The notes: a model not told the origin generated them from the letters alone. A stretch of 64,000 bases of DNA from Streptomyces coacervatus (GCF_029223485.1 NZ_JARHTP010000004.1:124001-188000), one strand, 5' to 3'; numbered from the stretch's first letter, positions 45,491-54,505 are shown. Program-made: numbers and translations.

Positions 45491-46969
45491 TCAGGCGTCG
45501 ACGACCGGAGCGGACGGCGAGGCGGTCCCGGTGAATCGCGGCAGGGCGGCCGCACCGACCGCGAGCAGGGCGACGATGCCCATCTGCACATACTCGACGT
45601 CGGCGAAGGCATGATCGATGCTGTGCGGTGCCAGGGTCAGGTAGAGGCTGCCGAGCGTGGCCACGCCGAGGGCGAGTCCGCTCTGCTGCAGGGTGATCAG
45701 TACGCCGCTGCCGATGCCGCCGAGGTGGGTGGGAACGTCGGCGAGCACGCTGCGGAACAGTCCGGCGAAGAGCATCGACTGCCCGGCTCCCACCAGGGCG
45801 AGCGGCAGGGCCATGGCCCAGAGAGCGACATGCGGCCACTCCGCGAACAGAACCGTCACGAGTGAGGCCAGGCCGACGAGTTGGACGACGGCGCCCGCCG
45901 ACAACGCGGCCCGGCCGTATCGACCGATGACGCGGGGCGCGAGCAGGGAACCGGCGAAGAACAGCAGGGCCATGGGCAGGATGGCCAGGCCGCCGTGCAG
46001 AGCGTCGGCATGCAGCCCGTGCTGGACGGTGAGGGCGAAGACGAACATGAACGCACCGAAGCCGATGCTGAAGGCGAACACCATCACCAGGCCGCGCGAC
46101 ATCGACGGCAGCCGCAGCACGGACGGCGGCAGCAGCGGCACCTGGCCGCGCCGCTCGGCGCGCCTCTCCACGCCGTAGGTGGCGGCGCCGAGGGCGACCG
46201 CGGCGGCGAGCAGCAGCCAGGTCCACCACGGCCAGCCCAGCGAGTGGCCCTCGGTCAGCGGGACCAGCAGGGTGGTCAGCATGGCGGCGAACAGCACGGT
46301 GCCGGGCAGATCGATGCCGACCGGATGGTGCGAACGGGTGTCGGGCACGACCCGGGCCGCCACGATCAGCACCAGCACGCCGATGGGCACGTTGACCAGG
46401 AAGATCGGCCGCCAGGAGGTGCCGGCGATGTCGGCGCCGACCAGCAGACCGCCCACCAACTGCCCGACCACGGCGGCGATTCCGGAGGTGGCGCCGTACA
46501 ACGCCACGGCGCGGGCCCTGCGCTCCCCATCCAGGACGTGATGGAAGGTCGCCAGCACCTGCGGAATGAGCAGGGCGGCGGTGGCGCCCTGGACGATACG
46601 GGCCCCGATCAGCACGCCCACGTCCGGAGCCGCACCGCAGGCCAGTGAGGCGAGTACGAACCCCACCAACGCGCAGAGAAAGACGCGGCGGCGACCGTAG
46701 CGGTCCCCCAGCCGGCCGCCGAGAACCAGCAACGTCGCGTACGCGACGCCGTATCCGGCGATCACCAGCTCCAGCGATGACGCCGAGGCATGCAGTGAGG
46801 CGTCGATGCTGGGCAGGGCCACATTGGTGATGAAGAAGTCCATGATCGGCAGGAACGCACCGGCCAGCAGGACGAACACTCCGACCGGATGCAGCCCGCC
46901 TGCGCGGGCCGTGGCACGGGGCGAGAGTCCGCTCGCCCTGGCATGCCGGGAGGAAGTGGTCGTTGTCAT
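45491..46969 (-). CDS. DHA2-family MFS exporter
   Basis: A 492-residue EmrB/QacA-type drug:H+ antiporter with about 14 hydrophobic segments: ITNVALPSIDASLHASASSLELVIAGYG (family motif D1), LGGRLGDRYGRRRVF (motif A) and GLVVGAD-like GGLLVGADIAGTSWRPIFLVNVPIG (motif C region). GGAGG precedes the ATG at 46969. It is divergent from a MarR regulator with shared operator-like repeats, so induced drug or metabolite efflux is likely. Confidence 0.9.
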   Translation of the reverse strand: MTTTTSSRHARASGLSPRATARAGGLHPVGVFVLLAGAFLPIMDFFITNVALPSIDASLHASASSLELVIAGYGVAYATLLVLGGRLGDRYGRRRVFLCALVGFVLASLACGAAPDVGVLIGARIVQGATAALLIPQVLATFHHVLDGERRARAVALYGATSGIAAVVGQLVGGLLVGADIAGTSWRPIFLVNVPIGVLVLIVAARVVPDTRSHHPVGIDLPGTVLFAAMLTTLLVPLTEGHSLGWPWWTWLLLAAAVALGAATYGVERRAERRGQVPLLPPSVLRLPSMSRGLVMVFAFSIGFGAFMFVFALTVQHGLHADALHGGLAILPMALLFFAGSLLAPRVIGRYGRAALSAGAVVQLVGLASLVTVLFAEWPHVALWAMALPLALVGAGQSMLFAGLFRSVLADVPTHLGGIGSGVLITLQQSGLALGVATLGSLYLTLAPHSIDHAFADVEYVQMGIVALLAVGAAALPRFTGTASPSAPVVDA

Positions 46970-46992
46970 GACAGCCTCCAGAAAGCAAGAGA

Positions 46993-47040
46993 AGTTATAT
47001 GGTCATAACTACATCCCTGCGACGAGTATGAGGTCATAAC
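46993..47040. promoter_or_regulatory. MarR-type operators between exporter and regulator
   Basis: AGTTAT-ATGGTC-ATAACT (46993-47010) is a perfect 6-6-6 inverted repeat. Its GGTCATAAC core recurs at 47032-47040, 31 bp on, in GTATGAGGTCATAACCAC. The pair covers the divergent promoter region. Confidence 0.65.
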
Positions 47041-47070
47041 CACTTCGGGGCAACCCCGTACTCTGGAGCC

Positions 47071-47586
47071 GTGACGCAGGAGCAGACACACCCAACGCGC
47101 TCGACGATCTCGCCGAACGATGAACGGCGGTGGGCCGAGTTGGCCGATCTCGCCCTGATCATCAGCCGGGAGATCCAGTTCCGCGGCTACACCGACGAGC
47201 GGGCCGTCCCCCTGTCGCCGTCAGAGGGCATGGTCATGCGCTACCTGCAGCACGAACCCCCCGCCCCGCCCAGCCACATCGCCGCGGCGACCGGACTGCA
47301 GCGCACCAATCTCTCCACCGTCCTGCGCGGACTGGAGCAGAAGGGCCTCATCGAGCGACGCGCCGACCCGGGCGACGGCCGCGGAGTCACCGTCCACGTC
47401 ACCGAACACGGACGCGCCAACTACGCCCTCGTCCGCAGGGAATGGGCCGCAGCCGTCTCCACGGCAGCCGACCACGACGCCACACACCTCGACGCCGCGC
47501 TCGCCTTGCTCGGCGCCGTGGAATCCGGCCTGTCCAGGTCACGGCCACGGACGCGCACCTCGCGTCCGGCGACGGAATCCCCATAG
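47071..47586 (+). CDS. MarR-family transcriptional regulator
   Basis: A 171-residue winged-helix regulator: LALIISREIQFRGYTDERAVPLSPSEGMVMRYL, DNA-binding helices in SHIAAATGLQRTNLSTVLRGLEQKGLIERR, and the wing DPGDGRGVTVHVTEHG. The GTG at 47071 starts 30 bp after the second operator repeat. It is divergent from the DHA2 exporter, which it probably represses. Confidence 0.88.
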   Translation: MTQEQTHPTRSTISPNDERRWAELADLALIISREIQFRGYTDERAVPLSPSEGMVMRYLQHEPPAPPSHIAAATGLQRTNLSTVLRGLEQKGLIERRADPGDGRGVTVHVTEHGRANYALVRREWAAAVSTAADHDATHLDAALALLGAVESGLSRSRPRTRTSRPATESP

Positions 47587-47667
47587 GCGCGTCGTGCGAC
47601 ATCGGCGGAAGGCGGGGCCTGACCGCCCCCCGCTCAACAGCAACCAGACCTCAAGCGTTCCCGCAGT

Positions 47668-47832
47668 TCAACGGACCCTTCCACGCGGCTTCAGACCCAC
47701 CGCCGGCAGCTCGGGGGCAGGCAGCGGATCACCGTCGTACCCCTTCACCTCGCCGAACCGCGAGCCTTCCATCCAGTCCCGACGCGCCTGCACGGTCTCT
47801 TCCTGGGACCGCCCGATCCAGTTCCAGAACAT
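47668..47832 (-). pseudogene. 3' fragment of a pirin gene
   Basis: 54 codons ending LKPRGRV match the C terminus of the intact pirin at 58301-59266 (MFWNWIGRSQEE and EVKGYDG are shared), in the same orientation. The two are similar but not identical, so this is an older copy or a relic of a second pirin. The homology stops abruptly at the methionine of MFWNW, 122 bp from the IS3 element. Confidence 0.8.
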
Positions 47833-47981
47833 AGTCTGCCGTGCGCGCATATCCGCAGGCCAACAGCGTCCGGGAGTTCTGGCGGTCAGCAAACTGTCAG
47901 CATCGGTCGTTTGGGGTGAGCGAAGCATGCCTTCGGTTGTGTTGAAGCGTGGGATGAACCGCTCCGGGATCGGTGGAGGCT

Positions 47982-48680
47982 CTATGCGTTGACTCCAGCA
48001 GCCGGTTGGGGCTGGTGTTGAGCGTAGTATTTGGTTTCGTGTTCGTGGGGCGGGATGTCCCCGGTCGCTGTGTGGAGGCGCTGGTTGTTGAACCAGTCGA
48101 CCCATTCCGCGGTGGCGAGTTCGAGGGCGTCGGGGACGAGCTTGGCTCGCTTGCTGGTGGCGGCGGACCAGCCCACGATCGCCCGGGAGAACACGTCCAC
48201 GACGAACGCGACGTAAACATGCCGGACCAGGTGGCGACATAGGTGAAGTCGGCCACCCACCGCTGGTTCGGACGTGACGCGGTGAAGGCGCGCTGCAGCA
48301 GGTCAGTCGCCCGTGCATGCCCGCTGCCGCGGACCGTGGTGCGGATCTTCCTGCCGCGTCGGGCGCCCTCCGGGCCCAAGTCACGCATCAGGGGGGCGAC
48401 CGTGCAGCGGGCTGCTTCGATGTCCTCACGGTGCAGCTGCCGCCAAACCTTGCGGACCCCGTAGATGCCATAGTTGTCGGCGTGGACGCGGCTGATCCGG
48501 GCTTTCAGCTCCGTGTCTCGCATCGCCCGGGCGTTGGGTGCACGGTTCCTGGCAGCGTAGTGGGTGCTCGTTGCGATCTTCAGTCCGTGCCCGGCGAGCA
48601 CACGGCAGATCGGCTCGACGCCGAACACCTTCTTGAACTCGTCGATGAACGCTACGAGCGTGTCGACGGCCGGTCGAGCT
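47982..48680 (-). pseudogene. IS3-family transposase OrfB, frameshifted and deleted
   Basis: The N-terminal part (DTLVAFIDEFKKVFGVEPICRVL to NQRWVADFTYVATWSG) is followed by a frame change near 48225 to VYVAFVVDVFSRAIVGWSAATSK. VPDALE then jumps directly to LATAEWVDWFNNQRLH, so about 80 residues with the second Asp and the Glu of the DDE triad are missing. The element cannot move by itself. Confidence 0.85.
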
Positions 48681-48978
48681 CGGCCGCGAAGAAAGCCGAC
48701 GCCGCCTTCAAGATCTCGTTGGCCCGCCGCAGTTCGGCGTTCTCGGCCCGCAGGCGCTTGATCTCCACGGCTTCCTCGGAGGTGGTGCCGGGCCGCTCGC
48801 CGGTGTCCACCCGCGCTTTGCGGACCCAGGTCCGCACCGTCTCCGCCGCTCCGATGCCCAGCTTCGCGGCGACCGCCTTCATCGCGGCCCACTCGGTCGG
48901 GTAGTTGGGGCGGATCTCCGTAACCATACGCACCGCACGCTCACGAAGCTCGGGAGGGTAGAGGGACGGACGTGCCAT
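48652..48978 (-). CDS. IS3-family transposase OrfA
   Basis: A 108-residue helix-turn-helix protein, MARPSLYPPELRERAVRMV at the start with the leucine-zipper region EIKRLRAENAELRRANEILKAASAFF at the end. It is the DNA-binding half of the IS3 transposase, normally joined to OrfB by a programmed -1 frameshift. It appears intact. Confidence 0.88.
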   Translation of the reverse strand: MARPSLYPPELRERAVRMVTEIRPNYPTEWAAMKAVAAKLGIGAAETVRTWVRKARVDTGERPGTTSEEAVEIKRLRAENAELRRANEILKAASAFFAAELDRPSTRS

Positions 48979-49028
48979 GACTCGATCCTCTCAGGGAATC
49001 GAGCCTCCATCAGACCCAGAGCGGTTCA

Positions 49029-49305
49029 CAACGCAAACCGGCGTGAGGCCGTGAAGGTATGCACAGCCGCAGACCCCAACTACGCGTCAATGGGCCTGAA
49101 GTGCGACGAGTACCCGTTCGCCTCAACCTATGAAGGGTCGGTCCAGTCCATCTACGAGCCGAGCAAACCCAAGAACAACTTCTCGGCGCTGGCCATCAAC
49201 GGTACCGAAAACGGTGCGGGCGGCACTCAACTCGCAAAGTACTACGCAAACAACAGGATCATCGACGGCCCGAGCGACGAGTTCTATGTGGTGATCGTCC
49301 CCTGA
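49029..49305 (+). pseudogene. 3' fragment of a NucA/NucB-family DNase gene
   Basis: The frame is open from the IS3 right end to a stop at 49305. It reads NRREAVKVC, then LKCDEYPFASTYEGS with NNFSALAINGTENGAGG and IIDGPSDEFYVVIVP. CDEYPFAST is the catalytic motif of secreted NucA/NucB nucleases, so the 5' half with the signal peptide has been lost to the IS insertion or a later deletion. Confidence 0.8.
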
Positions 49306-49318
49306 CACCAGCCGCCTG

Positions 49319-49342
49319 TTCCCGGCCGGCTTCGGCCGGGAA
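49319..49342. terminator. Terminator hairpin after the nuclease fragment
   Basis: TTCCCGGCCG (49319-49328) and CGGCCGGGAA (49333-49342) form a perfect 10-bp stem around GCTT, 13 bp past the nuclease stop and 12 bp from the convergent SMI1 relic. Confidence 0.75.
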
Positions 49343-49354
49343 AAGCACCGGTGG

Positions 49355-49901
49355 CTAGAATTCCCACTCGAGAAATCCGTCAGCGGTGAACACCGCAGCA
49401 CACCGTTGCCTGTCAAATGGGGATCAACGTCGTATTCGGCGCCTTGAGTAACTCCGGTCTCCAGTGCATGCGCCACATCGGCCCACATGGCGGGCACGCT
49501 GGGCCAGGTGGGCGCGCCGAAGCAGCCGTCGACCTTGCTCCAGGTCAGAACGCTCCCCCGCAGCTCACCGGGCCTGTTGTCCACCACCAGCAGGTCACCC
49601 GTCGTGTCGTCCCCAATGGGCAGCAGGAGCGGATGAAACTCCTGGCAAGGCTCTCCGGCAGTTGCTGTGGCATCCGCCCCGCTACTGGGGTCTGCGCGGC
49701 GGCAAGCTTACGCTGCCACAGCATCTGCATGCGGTTGAACTGATCCCTCACCGCATCGGGGAACGTCTGCGCCATCACGGACTGAGCCTCAGATATGTCA
49801 TCCATGGTCGCCGATGTCCGGATGGTACGTGCCGTCGAGGGGGCGTGTATGTCCAGAACCGTTCGGACATGTGCCCAGGCATCGGTGAGTGTCGTCGTCA
49901 T
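49355..49901 (-). pseudogene. SMI1/KNR4-family protein, frameshifted twice
   Basis: The ATG at 49901 gives MTTTLTDAWAHVRTVLDIHAPS and SEAQSVMAQTFPDAVRDQF. Near 49645 the frame changes to LLPIGDDTTGDLLVVDNRPGELRGSVLTWSKVDG, and near 49400 again to FTADGFLEWEF followed by TAG at 49355. All parts fit the SMI1/KNR4 family, often immunity proteins for secreted toxins. The neighbouring nuclease-family fragment makes a lost toxin-immunity pair possible. Confidence 0.75.
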
Positions 49902-49963
49902 GGCGTCATCCTGCTACCTGACGATGATCGAGTACGCCATTGCCGGCACCTAGCTGTTGCGGG

Positions 49964-50584
49964 TCAGGACGTTGGTGACGTGAGTTGTTGGCAGATCATC
50001 TGGTGAGCAAGTTGTGCCGTCGCGAGCAGGTCCTCGCGAGCCGTGTCGACATTGGACCGCACTGACAATCCGTGCCAGACGGATTGGATGAGCCCGGTCA
50101 GGACCGCTGCGTTGGTGCCCGCGGCTAGTTCCCCGTCCTGGATCGCTCGTTCGATGCGCACGAGGAGGGCCTGCTCGTTCGAGCTGTGCAGTTCGGCGAT
50201 GTAGGTGCTGGTATCGAGCGTGCTCGTGCTGTCGGTCATCACGGCGCTGCTGATGAGACATCCGGGATGCCTGTCGCTTGGCTGGGTGAACTCGTGGACC
50301 GAGTCGGTGAGGATGCGTTCGATGACGGTCTGGATGTCGTTCTCGGCGACAGCCTGCTGGTAGATCTCGCGGTAACGCTCGGCGTAGGTCCGCACCGCTT
50401 CCTCGAACAGCCCGGCTTTGTTGCCGAAGGCGGCGTAGAGGCTGGAGGTGGAGAGCCCGAGGGCCGCGGTCAGGGTCCGGGTCGAGGTGCCGGAGTAGCC
50501 GCGTCGCCAGAAGAGGCGAGCGGCGTCAAGGACCGCGCGGTCGCGGTCGAAGGCTCGTGGTCGTCCACGGTGGCGTTCGGTCAC
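49964..50584 (-). CDS. TetR-family regulator
   Basis: A 206-residue TetR protein: RGRPRAFDRDRAVLDAARLFWRRGYSGTSTRTLTAALGLSTSSLYAAFGNKAGLFEEAV at the N terminus and a TetR_C-type ligand domain with HPGCLISSAVM. The start is taken as GTG 50584. An in-frame ATG at 50611 lies inside the palindrome and lacks a ribosome-binding site. It is divergent from the alpha/beta hydrolase and surely binds the 37-bp palindrome between them. Confidence 0.88.
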   Translation of the reverse strand: MTERHRGRPRAFDRDRAVLDAARLFWRRGYSGTSTRTLTAALGLSTSSLYAAFGNKAGLFEEAVRTYAERYREIYQQAVAENDIQTVIERILTDSVHEFTQPSDRHPGCLISSAVMTDSTSTLDTSTYIAELHSSNEQALLVRIERAIQDGELAAGTNAAVLTGLIQSVWHGLSVRSNVDTAREDLLATAQLAHQMICQQLTSPTS

Positions 50585-50597
50585 GCTTGCATTGTAG

Positions 50598-50634
50598 ATC
50601 GTTCGCTCCATAATAGATTTATGGAGCGAACGAT
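50598..50634. promoter_or_regulatory. 37-bp perfect palindromic operator (16-5-16)
   Basis: Left arm ATCGTTCGCTCCATAA (50598-50613), spacer TAGAT, right arm TTATGGAGCGAACGAT (50619-50634). The arms are exactly complementary. The right arm contains the GGAG ribosome-binding site and the first bases of the hydrolase ATG; the left arm covers the TetR leader. Bound regulator would block both genes. Confidence 0.85.
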
Positions 50635-51418
50635 GCAGAAGAGGCTGCCGGTCAGCGGGGACAGTTGGGTCACGGTCGATGTGTACGGGGAGCCGGATGC
50701 TCCGGGCCTCGTCGTCGTCCCGGGCGTGATGAGCGATGCGCACACGTGGCGTCATGTTGCGGGCGCCATCGATGCCTGGCCCTCAGTGGTAGTCGTGAAC
50801 CGTCGGGGACGTGCTTCCTCGGGGCCGTTGACCAACTCGTACTCGCTGCTGACAGAGGTCGAGGACCTCGGCGTGGTCCTTGACGAGTTCGACAGCACGA
50901 GGGCGCTCTTCGGCTGGAGCTACGGCGGCTTGATCAGCTTGCTGGCCGCCAACGATCGCCCGATTCCCGAGGTAATCGCCTACGAGCCGGTGATGCAGCC
51001 ATTCGGACGCCGTGCACTGCCGGACCTGAAGCACGCAGCGGAGACGGCGGACTGGGATCGCTGCGTCGAGATCGTCAATCGGCAGATCTCCGGCTTCTCC
51101 ACTGCGCACGTCGAGGATCTTCAGGCCGATCAGCACGGTTGGGCGATATTGCGTCGCTTGAGCGCCCCGGTCTACGCCGAACTCGGCGCGCTCAACGCGG
51201 CGCCGCCTCCGGATGTGATGGCGCGACAGGCAGATCAAGTGGACCTGATCATCGGCCAGTGCAACCGCGGAACAGCCCCTTACGGAACGTCGTTCGACAA
51301 CGTGCGGCAGCACGTCGGTCACGCCAGAGTCCACGAACTCCCCGGCCAGGGCCACCTGGCCCACATTCAAGCACCGGCAGAGCTTGGCCACCTGCTCAAC
51401 AACCTCGCCGCCATCTGA
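50633..51418 (+). CDS. Alpha/beta hydrolase
   Basis: A 261-residue alpha/beta hydrolase. GLVVVPGVMSDAHTWRHVA carries the oxyanion region, FGWSYGGLISL the nucleophile elbow with Ser near residue 98, and ELPGQGHLAHIQAP the catalytic histidine. The ATG at 50633 has GGAG (50623-50626) at the right distance; the in-frame ATG at 50621 is part of that site. The stop overlaps the IS481 ATG (TGATG), so the insertion may have fixed the present C terminus. The substrate is unknown; the TetR protein probably senses it. Confidence 0.85.
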   Translation: MQKRLPVSGDSWVTVDVYGEPDAPGLVVVPGVMSDAHTWRHVAGAIDAWPSVVVVNRRGRASSGPLTNSYSLLTEVEDLGVVLDEFDSTRALFGWSYGGLISLLAANDRPIPEVIAYEPVMQPFGRRALPDLKHAAETADWDRCVEIVNRQISGFSTAHVEDLQADQHGWAILRRLSAPVYAELGALNAAPPPDVMARQADQVDLIIGQCNRGTAPYGTSFDNVRQHVGHARVHELPGQGHLAHIQAPAELGHLLNNLAAI

Positions 51419-52343
51419 TGGACACCCATGCCAACGCGCCGCTCTCCATTGAGGGCCGCAGGCGACTCGTCGAGCGATGCAAGTCACGCCCGATCGCCCG
51501 CGTTGCCGCGGAGATGGGCATCTCCAGGACATGCGCCTCCAAGTGGGTCAACCGGTACCGTCGTCATGGTGAGCTCGGCCTGCACGACCGGTCCTCCACA
51601 CCCCACCGCCAACCCACAGCCACACCGGGCGAGGTAGTGGAGCGGATCGAGCAGATGCGCCGAAACCACAAGTGGTCCGCAGGACGGATCGCCTTCGAAC
51701 TCAGCCAAACTGCACACGCCGTGAGCCGGCGCACCGTCACCCGGCACCTCGCCCATCTCGGTCTGAGCAGACGCCGATTCATAGACCCCGACGGCCACAC
51801 CACTCGGAAACCACGCACAATCACCGCTCGTCGGCCGGGACACATGGTGCACATCGACGTGAAGAAGGTCGGACGAATACCTGACGGCGGCGGATGGCGA
51901 GCCCACGGCCGAAACAGCGACCACTCCCGGGCAGTCAGCCGGAACAAGAAGAAGACCGGCCGTGGAGGGTACGTTTACCTGCACTCCGCGATCGACGAGC
52001 ACACCCGCCTCGCCTACGCATCACCCGCATCGAACGGCTCGTCACCGACAATGATGCCTGCTACCCCGCCGACGCGTTCACCCGCGCCCTACTCGGCTTT
52101 CGGCACCAACGGATCCGACCGTACACGCCCCGGCACAACGGGAAAGTGGAACGGTACAACCGGATCCTGGCAGAAGAGTTCCTGTACACGCGTACCTGGA
52201 CCTCCGAAACACAGCGCGCCCATGCACTGGCGGTGTGGAACATCCACTACAACTACCAACGACCCCACACCGCCCTCGACGGACAACCACCCGCAGCAAC
52301 ACTCGGGCTGACCGTCACCAATGTCATGGCCTCATACATCTAG
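51418..52343 (+). pseudogene. IS481-family transposase, internally deleted
   Basis: The ATG at 51418 begins MDTHANAPLSIEGRRRLVERC, with the helix-turn-helix IARVAAEMGISRTCASKWVNRYR and the first catalytic region HMVHIDVKKVGRIPDGGGWR. After DEHTRLAYA near 52025 the frame changes. The end RLVTDNDACYPADAF, RPYTPRHNGKVERYNRILAEEF and TVTNVMASYI is read in another frame, with about 30 residues between the halves missing. Inverted terminal repeats could not be placed. Confidence 0.85.
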
Positions 52344-52351
52344 GGGAGACC

Positions 52352-52958
52352 ATGCATCACAAGATATTGGTCGTTGAGGACGATCACGTGCTGCTGGACG
52401 TGCTGCGCCCTGCGGCTGGCCACCGGCGACATCGCGGCGGTTGTCCTGGACATCGGGCTGCCCGACGCGGACGGCCGGGACGTGTGCCAGGCGCTGCGCG
52501 CCAACGGCTTCCTGGCCCCGGTTATCTTTCTGACCGCCCGGCAACAGCTCGCGGACCGGCTGTCGGGGTTCTCGGCAGGCGGTGACGACTACCTGCCCAA
52601 GCCCGTCCATCTGGCCGAACTCACCGCCCGGCTGCGTGCGTCCGTGAAGCGGGCTGCGCCGGCCGCGGCGATCGCGGCCGGGGACCTGATTCTGGACGCG
52701 GTCGGCCACCGCGTCACCGTGCACGGCACGGCCGTCGCCCTGTCCCCCACGGAGTTCCGGCTGCTGGCCACACTCGTGGCCGCGGGCCGGAACATCGTGC
52801 GGCGCCGCGAACTGACCGGGGCGGGCCGGCCGGAGGGTGCCCAGGTCAGTGACAACACGCTCGATCAGTACCTGACCCCGCTGCGGCGGAAGCTGCGTGA
52901 AGCCGGCAGCGCGCTGACCATCGGCACGGCGCGCGGGATCGGACACCGCCTTTCATGA
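52352..52958 (+). pseudogene. OmpR-family response regulator, internal deletion
   Basis: The ATG at 52352 with GGGGAGA upstream gives MHHKILVVEDDHVLLDVL. The receiver then continues in another frame as LRLATGDIAAVVLDIGLPDADGRDVC with the phosphate-accepting Asp, and the winged helix SPTEFRLLATLVAAG and VSDNTLDQYLTPLRRKL to GIGHRLS. About 20 residues between the first strand and helix 2 are missing. It is paralogous to the intact regulator at 55765-56418. Confidence 0.8.
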
Positions 52959-53183
52959 AACGCGTAGTCCTCGATGAGCTTGAAGGAACAGCGGGCGGTC
53001 GAAGCCATTGAGACGCCGGCTTCGACCGCCCACGTGAGTCCGCGAACATGCCCGGGCTGCCACAGGCGGCCGCCTGCACTGTCCACGGCTCGCCGGCGTC
53101 TGCCGAGGCGGCACGGCTCTCGGCGTGGCCCGGCACACTCGACCCGCCGGCCGGATGAGTCGGCCGGGCGCTGGGGGGGTCTG

Positions 53184-54467
53184 TCAGCCCATGTCCGTCA
53201 GGAGGGCGTTCAGTTCCTTCTCCTGCTGCGCAGGCGGCATCGGCGGGTTCGAGTGATCGATGCCGAAGGTCCCCAGCACCTTGTCCATCTGGGCGTCGAT
53301 GGAGGTCCAGCCGGTGTTGTCCAGCGGCTGCAGCGATGCCTGGTCGGCATCCCACAGGTCACGCAGCGACTGGGCGGCCGCGTGCGCTCCCTTCGCGTTC
53401 CCCGAGCGTGCGTCCTTGAGCGAGGTGGAGGCGAGGTTCTTCAACGCGGCGACCTTGGCGGGCGGGAACTTCTTCACCGCCTGGCCGGGAGCCATCTGGA
53501 CGGCGGAGGTGTTGTCGGCCTCCGGCGCCGGGCCGACGTGCGGCTGGCTGTGGGCCCAGACCAGCAGGCCGGTGGTGGCAACGGCGAGCAGGCCGAAGCC
53601 GGCCAGCGCGACGCGCTCCTTGCGCGGGTCGCCGGTGGCGTCTGCGGCGTGGGCGGCGTGGGCGGCCTCGTAGGTCTCGGTCACGTCCGAGCGCGTCACC
53701 GTCAGGTAGACCACCGTCGCCAGGATCAGGCCGAGGAAGATCAGGCTGGTGGTGAAGGTGCCCAGGTCGAGACCGGTCGGGTCGCCCGGGTTCTGGGCGA
53801 CCTTGGGGGAGGCGAGCCAGTCGCCGATGTTCGCGCCCAGCGGGCGGGTCAGGATGTAGGCGAGCCAGAAGGACAGAACCGGGTTCGCGCCGAACTTCCA
53901 CAGCAGCGAGATCGCCGCGATGAGGCCGAGCGGCAGCAGCACCGAGGCGCCCGGGCTCCAGCCGGTCAGCTCCAGGGTCCAGTCACCGGTCGCGGTGCCG
54001 AGCGCGAAGGTGACGAGAACGGCGAGCCAGTAGAACGACTCACGCGGAAGCGTCGTGACCGAGTGGATCGAGAGGGTGCGCTCACGCAGCCACCACACGC
54101 CGAAGACCACGGCGAGCAGGACCGAGAACACGGCGGAACTGATCCACAGCGGCACATTCAGCTGGTCGGTGAGGATGTCGGTATACAGCGTGCCCGTGAC
54201 GCTGACAACGACCACGGTCAGCCAGTAGGGGAACGGGACGTACCGCTTCAGCCGTAGCTGGACGGCCAGGACCACGACGAACACCGCGGTGAAGATCCAG
54301 GCCGTGTTCACCAGGCCGACGCCCAGCTTCATGTTGATCCAGTCGGCGAAGCTCTCACCGACGGTGGTGCACAGGATCTTGATCACCCAGAACCAGATGG
54401 TGACCTCGGGGACCTTGTTGAGCATGAGGCGCCCGCTGCGTGGGCGTGCTTCCGTTGTCGTTGTCAT
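53184..54467 (-). CDS. COG4705-type membrane protein
   Basis: A 427-residue integral membrane protein with about ten hydrophobic segments in two similar halves, each with charged loop motifs (KVPEVTIWFWVIKILCTTVGESFADWI, then FGANPVLSFWLAYILTRPLGANIGDWLA), as in the COG4705 family linked to metal or stress two-component systems. A soluble 120-residue tail follows the last helix. The start is ATG 54467, with no clear ribosome-binding site. An AACCTG direct repeat lies 21 bp upstream, and the RR-HK genes lie just beyond on the same strand. Confidence 0.8.
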   Translation of the reverse strand: MTTTTEARPRSGRLMLNKVPEVTIWFWVIKILCTTVGESFADWINMKLGVGLVNTAWIFTAVFVVVLAVQLRLKRYVPFPYWLTVVVVSVTGTLYTDILTDQLNVPLWISSAVFSVLLAVVFGVWWLRERTLSIHSVTTLPRESFYWLAVLVTFALGTATGDWTLELTGWSPGASVLLPLGLIAAISLLWKFGANPVLSFWLAYILTRPLGANIGDWLASPKVAQNPGDPTGLDLGTFTTSLIFLGLILATVVYLTVTRSDVTETYEAAHAAHAADATGDPRKERVALAGFGLLAVATTGLLVWAHSQPHVGPAPEADNTSAVQMAPGQAVKKFPPAKVAALKNLASTSLKDARSGNAKGAHAAAQSLRDLWDADQASLQPLDNTGWTSIDAQMDKVLGTFGIDHSNPPMPPAQQEKELNALLTDMG

Positions 54468-54487
54468 GCAGGGAGGTTTACGCGGGG

Positions 54488-54504
54488 AACCTGCAAGCAA
54501 CCTG
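54488..54504. promoter_or_regulatory. 11-bp spaced direct repeat before the COG4705 gene
   Basis: AACCTG occurs at 54488-54493 and 54499-54504 (CAGGTT on the coding strand), 11 bp apart, the spacing typical for tandem OmpR/PhoB-type regulator half-sites. It lies in the 38-bp gap between the kinase stop and the membrane-protein start. Confidence 0.55.
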
Positions 54505-54505
54505 A

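Larger units (their letters stand above)
47955..49028 (-). mobile_element. IS3-family element, internally deleted
   Basis: The 1,074-bp element is bounded by inverted repeats at 47955-47982 and 49001-49028 that match at 23 of 28 positions; both begin TGAACCGCTC read inward. The intact orfA and a deleted orfB lie within. No target-site duplication is visible outside the ends, so flanking DNA has probably been rearranged. It interrupts the NucA/NucB-type gene that resumes at 49029. Confidence 0.8.
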
